Shown here: positions 1-5,248 of the stretch, piece by piece
How positions within the stretch are numbered: position 1 is the stretch's first letter
Layout: every line of letters starts with the position of its first letter
Assembly (NCBI GenBank): GCA_041600915.1
Contig: JBFIJC010000165.1
Location: 1-8,087, forward strand
Direction: 5' to 3'
Origin: Nitrogeniibacter sp041600915
Lineage (GTDB): Bacteria > Pseudomonadota > Gammaproteobacteria > Burkholderiales > Rhodocyclaceae
Length of the DNA: 8,087 nt
Program-made: the position numbers and the translations under genes
Notes under the pieces: generated by a model
What the model was told of the DNA's origin: nothing
Databases searched by the model: none
What the model saw: only the letters and a program-made list of their open reading frames with translations

Positions 1-1
1 A

Positions 2-499
2 ACCTATAACCGCGAATTTCTCGCCCGGCTGGGCGCCAAGCTGGGGCTGACCCAGACGCGCGATGGCGACGAAGAACTCATCGGCCAGCTCTTCGGCCTG
101 CTCCACGCCCATCACACCGACTACACGCTGTTCTTCCGCGCACTTGGCGAGCTGCCCGCCGTCGCCGGCACGCCGGCGCAGGACGCGCCCGTGCGCGACC
201 TCGTCACCGACCGCGACGCCTGTGACGCCTGGCTGACGCAATGGCGCGCCCGACTGGCGCAGGCTCCCCGCCCGGACACCGAACGCCGCGCCGCCATGCA
301 GGCGGTCAATCCGAAATACGCGTTGCGCAACTGGGTGGCCGAAACCGCGATCCGCGCCGCGCAAGCCGGCGACTTCGCCCCCCTGCAACGCATCCACACC
401 TGCCTGCAACGGCCGTTCGACGATCAACCGGAGAACGCCGAATTCGCCGCCCCGCCGCCGGACTGGGCGCAGTCGCTGTCGGTGAGCTGCTCGAGCTAG
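2..499 (+). CDS. selO: Protein adenylyltransferase SelO (YdiU family), C-terminal 165 residues, 5' truncated by window edge
   Basis: SelO is a pseudokinase-fold enzyme that transfers AMP from ATP to protein hydroxyl side chains and is linked to redox stress. Only the C-terminal third is present; the family is usually about 480-520 residues, so the ATP-binding core lies upstream of the window. The frame is open from base 2. Family hallmarks visible are the helical stretch around LGLTQTRDGDEELIGQL, the DYTLFFRALGEL segment, the block VNPKYALRNWVAE, and the ending PPPDWAQSLSVSCSS. The cysteine third from the end matches the selenocysteine position of eukaryotic SelO; bacterial members normally carry Cys there. 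An in-frame GTG at base 191 is internal and is not a start. The gene is convergent with the small membrane-protein gene at 577-954, with a REP-like hairpin pair between them. Identification is confident from the C-terminal signature alone. Confidence 0.93.
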   Translation, partial: TYNREFLARLGAKLGLTQTRDGDEELIGQLFGLLHAHHTDYTLFFRALGELPAVAGTPAQDAPVRDLVTDRDACDAWLTQWRARLAQAPRPDTERRAAMQAVNPKYALRNWVAETAIRAAQAGDFAPLQRIHTCLQRPFDDQPENAEFAAPPPDWAQSLSVSCSS

Positions 500-512
500 G
501 ATGGCAAGTGAT

Positions 513-569
513 GGCGGTTTGAAACCCGCCCTACGGGCCGCTCCGGTGTAGTGCGGGTTTCAACCCGCC
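513..569. repeat. Inverted pair of REP-like hairpins between convergent genes
   Basis: Two 22-base units, 513-534 and 548-569, are inverted copies of each other with 20 of 22 positions matching, separated by 13 bases. Each unit is itself a small hairpin. In the second, GCGGGT (553-558) pairs with ACCCGC (563-568) around a TTCA loop; the first has one mismatch in its stem. The layout (two inverted palindromic units of about 20 bases in an intergenic gap) is that of REP/BIME elements. The position between the stops of selO and the minus-strand gene suggests it also acts as a two-way terminator or mRNA 3' stabiliser. There is no clear U-tract, so termination is inferred. I believe units with this GGGTTTCAACCC core are common in beta- and gammaproteobacterial intergenic regions, but this needs a genome-wide count. 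Confidence 0.7.
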
Positions 570-576
570 TTATCGC

Positions 577-954
577 TCACCGCCGGCACGCCATCCGCAT
601 GCCGGGCAACAACATCAGCACCAGAAAGGCCACCAGCAGCCCGAGCACCAGCAGCGTGCCCTCGCCCGGCAGGCGCGACAGCGAATAGTGCTGCGACACC
701 CACAGCCCCATGCGCACCAGCTGAAACCCGGCCGCGGCGATACCCAGCCACCAGGCCCAGGCGAAGCGCTTCCAGAGGCCGAAGATGATCAGCACGATGA
801 CCGCCGTGCTCAACCACATCATGGGTGAGCCGAAGCTCACGCGCAGGGTCAGCGCGTCGCCCGAGACGGCGGCACGAATCAGGGACGTGCCGGGGACAGC
901 AACGAGGTAAACCAGTGCGATGGCGATGGCGAGAAAGAAGCGGACGTTCAACAT
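577..954 (-). CDS. Small four-helix integral membrane protein, function unknown
   Basis: The product is 125 residues with four predicted hydrophobic helices, at about residues 5-20, 46-61, 65-86 and 100-117. A short loop between helices 2 and 3 carries K62-R63, and the tail ends MRMACRR, so both the loop and the C terminus are probably cytoplasmic. I do not recognise a family and see no catalytic motif. The ATG at 954 was chosen because the hydrophobic helix follows at once; a TTG at 987 in the same frame would add 11 polar residues. No strong Shine-Dalgarno precedes either start, so the start is uncertain. The gene lies 87 bases downstream of the minus-strand lipoprotein gene and could be co-transcribed with it. 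Its stop faces selO across the REP-like pair. A real gene is likely because the hydrophobic pattern is regular and no competing gene exists, but its role is unknown. Confidence 0.65.
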   Translation of the reverse strand: MLNVRFFLAIAIALVYLVAVPGTSLIRAAVSGDALTLRVSFGSPMMWLSTAVIVLIIFGLWKRFAWAWWLGIAAAGFQLVRMGLWVSQHYSLSRLPGEGTLLVLGLLVAFLVLMLLPGMRMACRR

Positions 955-1021
955 GGCGGACGAGCTTGGATGAATTGAGGCGGGCAAGCATAGCCGACTC
1001 GTGATGACACCGGGGCGCGGC

Positions 1022-1045
1022 GTGAGCGATGCGCTATCGCTTCAC
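1022..1045 (-). terminator. Imperfect hairpin at the 3' end of the lipoprotein gene
   Basis: GTGAGCGAT (1022-1030) pairs with ATCGC (1036-1040) and, past one bulged base, TCAC (1042-1045), around a five-base loop. It overlaps the stop codon of the minus-strand lipoprotein gene. There is no T-run downstream on the minus strand, so it may be a 3' stabilising or processing hairpin, or a weak terminator separating the two minus-strand genes. It could also be chance in GC-rich DNA. Confidence 0.3.
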
Positions 1046-1494
1046 TCCCACTGCAATTCACGCAACTGCCAGTCGCCGCCCTCGCGTACCCAAAGCCCAC
1101 GCACCTGATAGATCCGCCCGGTCTCGGGGATCAGCCCCTCGGCACCGGTGAGCACCACTGACGCGTTCGACCAAGCCTGGTCGGGCGTGTGCGACAGCGG
1201 CTCGACGCTCACCCCGGTGACCACCACGCGAATATTTTTGTAACGCAAAAAATAGGCGGCGAGCAGGCGCTGCACACCGGTCTTGTCGAGCTGGCCGGGG
1301 TCGGTGTTCGGGCCGCCGCGAAAGGCGTCCGCCAGCTCGGCGCGCACGGCGGCATTCTGATGCTCGGCAATGCCCTGTTCGATACGGGCAATGGCCTCGC
1401 CAATGGCTTGTTCTGGCGAGCTTTTTTGGCAGGCGGCGAGCACAGCGAGCAGCACCAGCGCAAGGCAAAAACGGACGGCACGGGACGGGGTCAT
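1042..1494 (-). CDS. Secreted lipoprotein of about 150 residues, possibly with an NTF2-like domain
   Basis: The N terminus is a clear lipoprotein signal: positive residues R5 and R8, a hydrophobic core from 9 to 19, and the lipobox LAAC with Cys22 as the lipidated +1 residue. Q23-K24 after the Cys gives no Asp retention signal, so outer-membrane sorting is likely. The mature part starts with a helix (about residues 26-52, EQAIGEAIARIEQGIAEHQ) and then a short helical repeat. It ends in a run of predicted beta strands (IRVVVTGVSVEPL, NASVVLTGA, GRIYQVRGLWVRE, DWQLRELQWE). A helix-rich start, a beta sheet and a terminal strand reading 'gDWQLreLqW' recall NTF2/SnoaL-like folds, but that is inference. 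The ATG at 1494 gives a signal peptide of normal length; an in-frame ATG at 1509 is an alternative. It is divergent from the cytochrome operon and lies upstream of the small membrane-protein gene. No substrate can be assigned. Confidence 0.75.
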   Translation of the reverse strand: MTPSRAVRFCLALVLLAVLAACQKSSPEQAIGEAIARIEQGIAEHQNAAVRAELADAFRGGPNTDPGQLDKTGVQRLLAAYFLRYKNIRVVVTGVSVEPLSHTPDQAWSNASVVLTGAEGLIPETGRIYQVRGLWVREGGDWQLRELQWE

Positions 1495-1602
1495 TTCGGG
1501 CAAATGCATGGCCGCATCATACGGCCGCATCGACCGTCGCGTCCAAGCCCCAAACAGGCCGAGAACGGCCCGCCCTGCGACGCTCGGGACAGAAGACCCG
1601 TC

Positions 1603-1630
1603 TTGCAATCGGGGGCTGGGGTGCTACACC
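1603..1630 (+). promoter_or_regulatory. Weak sigma-70-like promoter candidate for the cytochrome operon
   Basis: TTGCAA (1603-1608) could serve as a -35 box and TACACC (1625-1630), preceded by TG at 1622-1623 as in an extended -10, as the -10 box, with a 16-base spacer. Matches to consensus are 4 of 6 and 3 of 6, so this is only a candidate. It would give an untranslated leader of about 165 bases. The AT-rich patch just downstream (1642-1653) could instead be part of a promoter on either strand. Confidence 0.25.
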
Positions 1631-1711
1631 AGTACACAGAACCATAAAAATATGACGATGGCGCGCGACTTTGCTGCGAGGCGGCGCCATCTCCCGATCA
1701 GAGCCCCTTTA

Positions 1712-1729
1712 CCCCGAACGTTTTCGGGG
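1712..1729 (+). promoter_or_regulatory. Perfect 7-bp hairpin in the presumed operon leader
   Basis: CCCCGAA (1712-1718) and TTCGGGG (1723-1729) are perfect inverted repeats around a CGTT loop. The element lies 72 bases upstream of the chosen start of the first cytochrome gene. It could be an RNA hairpin in the leader or a dyad operator for a dimeric regulator. No U-run follows, so a classical intrinsic terminator or attenuator is unlikely. The role is inferred from position only. Confidence 0.4.
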
Positions 1730-1789
1730 GTTTCGCGGCAACGCGCTTTGTCGCGCATGCTGTCATGGGCCGGTCGTCACCAGCGTCAT

Positions 1790-1794
1790 GGAGG
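1790..1794 (+). promoter_or_regulatory. Shine-Dalgarno GGAGG that sets the start of the first cytochrome gene at 1801
   Basis: GGAGG sits six bases before the ATG at 1801. That ATG opens directly onto a Sec signal peptide (MVRLLLLVIALSATF). The longer in-frame start at 1765 would put 12 residues including polar and basic ones ahead of it, and has no comparable site, so 1801 is preferred. Confidence 0.85.
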
Positions 1795-1800
1795 CCCGAC

Positions 1801-4320
1801 ATGGTCCGCCTGCTTCTGCTTGTCATCGCCCTGTCTGCCACCTTCATCGCGCCCGTCGGCCGGTTTGCCCACGCGGCGCCGACCGTCCATGCGCAGGACG
1901 TGCCCTACTTCGATTCCTGCGCGCGAGAGGGGCTGAACGCCTCGGAATGCGCCGGGCGGCTGATCTGGTTCAAGGCCACGGCGGGCAATGATCGCTTCCA
2001 CACCTATGTGTTCCAGCAACGGGTGGGCGTGCTGATCGACTGGTTCCGCGTGCTGCGCTCAGACGAGCGCAGCGACCGTTTCCGTGCCTGGGGCGGCATC
2101 AATGACCCGAGCTGCTGTACGCCGGGATCGGACAACTGCCCGGCCAAGAGCCTGGACGAGACCTATGGCCTGGACTGGTGCCCCGGTGACGAGGACTTGC
2201 TCAAGTACGTCGGCAAGGAGGGCTATACCGACCCGGCCTGCGACTTTCATGATGCACCGATGGCCGAGGGCGACGTCCACGGCCCGAAAGACCAGCGCCA
2301 ATCCGCCTGCGATCTGAAATTCGGCACCTCGACCGGCATGCTCGGCATCCGCAAGTTTCCGAACCCGCGTTTCAATCTCGACAAGTGGGTCAAACTCAAC
2401 GGCCGCGCCGGCAGCTGGGAAGGCTATAACGGCAAGATTCCGGCCGCCGGCGGCTCGGACGAACCGGCCAAGAGCCGCCTGCTCGACGGCGCGGTCGAGC
2501 CGCCCTACCTGATCGGCACCGCCTGCGGCTCCTGTCATATCGCCTTCGACCCGCTCAACCCGCCGGCCGATCCGGCCAACCCGAAGTGGGAGAACATCAA
2601 GGGCTTGCTCGGCAACCAATACACCCGCATCTCCGAAATCATGGTGTCGGGCATGTCGAGCAACACGCTCGAATGGCAGATGTTTGCACACGCCCGCCCG
2701 GGCACCAGCGACACCTCGGCCATTCCCAATGACCAGGTCAACAACCCCGGCACCATCAACGCACTGATCAACATTCCTCAGCGCCCGGTGTTTGCCGGCG
2801 AAAAAGTGCTCAAGTGGCGCAAGACGCAAAGCTGCGAGGGCAAACCGCAAGCCGCCTGCTGGTGCGAACCCGGCCGTGATGGCAAGTGCTGGGAGAAGTC
2901 GCTCAAGGACGAAACCGTGCATCACATCCTCAAGGGCGGCGAGGACTCGATTGGCGCATTGGAGGCCATCCAGCGGGTGTATTTCAATATCGGCTCGTGC
3001 TCCGAGCAGTGCTGGGTCAACCACCTCACCGACCTGCGCGTGGCCGACCCGCAGCAGCGCGGCTATGGTCAGACGCCCTTCAATATTGGCCAGTGCCGGC
3101 GCGACTGCCCCAACTTCCGCGCGATTGAAGACCGGCTGGGCAATATCCTCGACTTCTTCATGTCGGCCGAAGCCCGCAACACCGATCTGCGCGAAGCGCG
3201 CGAAACCGGCCTGCGCAAGGCCGACGCCACCGCCACCTACGCTACGCAAGACCTGATCGCCGATCTGGAAAAAGAGTTTGGCGACGGCGCCGTCGCGCGC
3301 GGGCAAAAGGTGTTTGCCACCACCTGCGCACGCTGCCACTCCAGCCAGCCCGAAGCAGCAGCCGGGCAGTTTGACGCGCTCGACTTCCACAAGCTGGACG
3401 AAAAGAGCGGCCTGCGCGCCGACTGGCTGGGCAATGATGCGCCCACGCTGGTCTCCGAGGTCGGCACCTTCCGCTGCCGCGCCCTGCACTCCAATCACAT
3501 GACCGGCGAGGTGTGGCAGGAGTACGGCTCCGAAACCCTGCGCGCCCAGCCCGCCGACCCCAACCTGGCCGAAGCGGCCGATGGCGGGCGCAGCTACTAC
3601 CGCAACATCTCGCTACTCAACCTGTGGGCGCACGCCCCCTTCCTGCACAACAACGCGCTCGGCCCCGAGTTGTGCGGCAAGCCGGCCAACAAGGCCAACG
3701 CCTTCTACGCCATGCGCCCGCGCTACGTCGATGGCCAGACCCTGTCGCTGTTGCCGCCCGACCAGCAACCGGCCTGCTGGGAGTACGACCCCAGCGTCGA
3801 GGGCCGCTTCGCGCTCTACAAGGCGAGCATGGACGAGCTGCTCAACCCCGACAAACGCATCCCCAAAGTCACGCTGCTCAATGAAGACGTGACCCTCCGC
3901 GTCGGCCCGCGACTTTGGGACGGCACCGACAAAGAAAAGCTGGTCGGCTTCTCGCTCACCATCCCGGCGGTCATCGACGGGCGTGGCGTCAATGCCGGCA
4001 CGGTGGGCAACTTCAAGCACAAGACCTTCGTGGTCGATCTGGTGCAGGCCAAGTTCAAGCCCAAGGAGGTCGAAGCGCGGCTGGTCAAGCAGTGGGGGCC
4101 AGATGCCGGCAAGCGCATCTTCACCGACCTCAAAGACATCACCGAGGAAGTGAGCAGCCAGCCCAATGGCCTGCTCGAGGCGCTCAAGAAGCGGCCCTAT
4201 CTGGTCAAGCAGATCTACTCCTCCTGCTTTGCCGAGATCGAAAACGCCGGTCACCGCTTTGGCGAAGACCTCTCCGATGCCGACAAGAAGGCACTCACCG
4301 CCTTCCTGGCCACCCTGTAA
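1801..4320 (+). CDS. Large secreted di-heme cytochrome c, RoxA/MauG-like, 839 residues
   Basis: The protein starts with a Sec signal peptide (hydrophobic core 4-19) with likely cleavage after A25 (AHA) or A31 (VHA), so it acts in the periplasm or beyond. It has two covalent heme sites, CGSCH at 242-246 and CARCH at 509-513. The C-terminal half from about 495 looks like the cytochrome-peroxidase/MauG/RoxA fold: GQKVFATTCARCH, then WLGNDAPTLVSEVGTF, then LWAHAPFLHNN at 608-618, matching the 'W-A-x-A-P-F-L-H-N' block of that superfamily. H616 is a candidate heme ligand or heme-pocket residue. Between the hemes lies a cysteine-rich insert (C345, C353, C355, C363) and two C-x3-C pairs (400/404 and 432/436) around the segment TPFNIGQCRRDCPNFRA. 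About 20 mature cysteines are outside heme motifs, suggesting many disulfides. At 839 residues it is larger than RoxA (about 680). It is the first gene of a four-gene operon. A redox enzyme or electron carrier is likely; the substrate is unknown. Confidence 0.93.
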   Translation: MVRLLLLVIALSATFIAPVGRFAHAAPTVHAQDVPYFDSCAREGLNASECAGRLIWFKATAGNDRFHTYVFQQRVGVLIDWFRVLRSDERSDRFRAWGGINDPSCCTPGSDNCPAKSLDETYGLDWCPGDEDLLKYVGKEGYTDPACDFHDAPMAEGDVHGPKDQRQSACDLKFGTSTGMLGIRKFPNPRFNLDKWVKLNGRAGSWEGYNGKIPAAGGSDEPAKSRLLDGAVEPPYLIGTACGSCHIAFDPLNPPADPANPKWENIKGLLGNQYTRISEIMVSGMSSNTLEWQMFAHARPGTSDTSAIPNDQVNNPGTINALINIPQRPVFAGEKVLKWRKTQSCEGKPQAACWCEPGRDGKCWEKSLKDETVHHILKGGEDSIGALEAIQRVYFNIGSCSEQCWVNHLTDLRVADPQQRGYGQTPFNIGQCRRDCPNFRAIEDRLGNILDFFMSAEARNTDLREARETGLRKADATATYATQDLIADLEKEFGDGAVARGQKVFATTCARCHSSQPEAAAGQFDALDFHKLDEKSGLRADWLGNDAPTLVSEVGTFRCRALHSNHMTGEVWQEYGSETLRAQPADPNLAEAADGGRSYYRNISLLNLWAHAPFLHNNALGPELCGKPANKANAFYAMRPRYVDGQTLSLLPPDQQPACWEYDPSVEGRFALYKASMDELLNPDKRIPKVTLLNEDVTLRVGPRLWDGTDKEKLVGFSLTIPAVIDGRGVNAGTVGNFKHKTFVVDLVQAKFKPKEVEARLVKQWGPDAGKRIFTDLKDITEEVSSQPNGLLEALKKRPYLVKQIYSSCFAEIENAGHRFGEDLSDADKKALTAFLATL

Positions 4321-4323
4321 GCG

Positions 4324-4329
4324 AGGAGG
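4324..4329 (+). promoter_or_regulatory. Shine-Dalgarno AGGAGG for the operon lipoprotein
   Basis: AGGAGG lies six bases before the ATG at 4336, in the 15-base gap after the stop of the first cytochrome gene. It is a full consensus site, so this gene is probably translated independently and strongly rather than only by coupling. Confidence 0.85.
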
Positions 4330-4335
4330 ATCGCC

Positions 4336-5238
4336 ATGACCACGCATCTCACCGCCCGCCTCCTCGCCAGCGTCGTCGCGCTCGCCCTGCTCGCCGGCTG
4401 CGGCGCCAAGGAAGACCGCAACCCACCGGCCATCGCCTTCGCGCCCTATGGCGAAGCCCACAACGCCAAGCCCGACTTCGCCGAACTGGAGGCGCAGCAC
4501 CCGCTGTCGGTCGAAGAGCTCTACAAGATCACGCCCAAGAACCTCGCCCTGCTCGAGCAGGAACAGGTCGACCAGATCTACGCGCGCCTGTCCGCCGGGC
4601 CGATCCCCGAGGGCCCCTACGAGGGCGACCTGTTCTTCCCCAAAGGCGGCAGCGGCAAGCTGCGCCTGTCTGAGATTGCCGGCGGCGGGCTCAAGGGCTT
4701 GCTGATCAACGTGGCCGGCAAAAAGCTCGACCTGATGGGCGAGATCCTGTGGAAGGGCAAGGTCTTCTACCGCGACGAGCGCCTGCTGCGTAACCGCATC
4801 GAAGACCTCAAGACCCTCAAGGCCGTCGGCCTGATCGAAGAGAGCGACGCCAACCCGCTGCAGGAGATCACCGTCAACGGCAAGGACCAGTGGCTGCTCT
4901 TCCCCGCGCAGCTGTATTGCGGCCAGAGCCTGCTCGACGGCCGGCGCGAGTCCATCATCATCGACTACGCCTTCACCGACCAGCTGCCCGGCTACCGCCG
5001 CATGCCCGACATGATGGCCGGGCGCGACGGCTTCGCCATCCGCGACGAAGTGCGCATGATCCGCCCCGGGCTGTATCTGGGCCGCGCCTATATCGACCGC
5101 GCTTTCGTGGTGAACTTCGTGCTCTACAACAAGGCCGTCGACGAGGCCGGCAAGGCCGACTACCTCGCCACCGGCAAGACGGCAGAAGACTGCTGGACCG
5201 GCACCCAGCACCGGCAACTCGTCGCCGCGGCGAAATGA
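4336..5238 (+). CDS. Operon lipoprotein of 300 residues, possibly a beta-barrel binding protein
   Basis: The signal peptide ends in the lipobox LAGC with Cys22 as the lipidation site; the next residues, G23-A24-K25, lack the Asp inner-membrane retention signal, so outer-membrane anchoring is likely. No CXXCH is present, so it is not a cytochrome. After a helical part (about 46-90), the chain is mostly predicted beta strand with conserved-looking blocks: GEILWKGKVF (135-144), SIIIDYAF (206-213) and RDEVRMIRPGLYLGRAY (236-252). A 'W-x-G-K-x-F' block followed by an acidic/Tyr strand and 'RDE-R...GLYLG' recalls lipocalin-like proteins such as GXWXG/DUF4334 families, but this is a resemblance only. 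C195 and C286 could form a disulfide. The gene lies 15 bases after the first cytochrome and 10 bases before the next, so it is a partner of them, perhaps binding the substrate or tethering the complex. The molecular function is not known. Confidence 0.92.
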   Translation: MTTHLTARLLASVVALALLAGCGAKEDRNPPAIAFAPYGEAHNAKPDFAELEAQHPLSVEELYKITPKNLALLEQEQVDQIYARLSAGPIPEGPYEGDLFFPKGGSGKLRLSEIAGGGLKGLLINVAGKKLDLMGEILWKGKVFYRDERLLRNRIEDLKTLKAVGLIEESDANPLQEITVNGKDQWLLFPAQLYCGQSLLDGRRESIIIDYAFTDQLPGYRRMPDMMAGRDGFAIRDEVRMIRPGLYLGRAYIDRAFVVNFVLYNKAVDEAGKADYLATGKTAEDCWTGTQHRQLVAAAK

Positions 5239-5248
5239 GGCCGCGCCC

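Larger units (their letters stand above)
1495..1800. other. Divergent intergenic region between the lipoprotein gene and the cytochrome operon
   Basis: This 306-base stretch holds no convincing gene. It should contain promoters for both directions. Visible contents are a 9-base direct repeat GGCCGCATC at 1510-1518 and 1523-1531 near the lipoprotein start, an AT-rich patch around 1642-1653 in otherwise GC-rich DNA, and the perfect hairpin at 1712-1729. A strong ribosome binding site closes the region at 1790-1794. The ATG at 1765 is in frame with the cytochrome gene but is probably untranslated leader. Confidence 0.6.

Noticed and set aside
2..499. A functional link between selO (redox-stress AMPylation) and the cytochrome operon
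   Set aside because: selO is convergent with and separated from the operon by two minus-strand genes; adjacency alone does not support a link.
1765..1800. An upstream in-frame ATG extending the first cytochrome by 12 residues
   Set aside because: It lacks a good ribosome binding site and would bury the signal peptide behind polar residues; the ATG at 1801 has GGAGG at ideal spacing.
1370..1936. A + strand open frame crossing the divergent intergenic region into the first cytochrome gene
   Set aside because: It overlaps the lipoprotein gene and the signal-peptide region of the cytochrome gene in other frames, and its product is Arg/Pro/Ser-rich without any domain.
2998..3108. The C-x3-C pairs of the first cytochrome (400/404 and 432/436) as heme or iron-sulfur sites
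   Set aside because: Neither is followed directly by His, as C-x3-C-H heme sites would be, and a periplasmic cysteine-rich protein more likely uses them as disulfides.
2059..3498. A 479-codon minus-strand open frame inside the first cytochrome gene
   Set aside because: It is antisense to the heme motif region and has no signal, domain or ribosome binding site that would outweigh the + strand gene.
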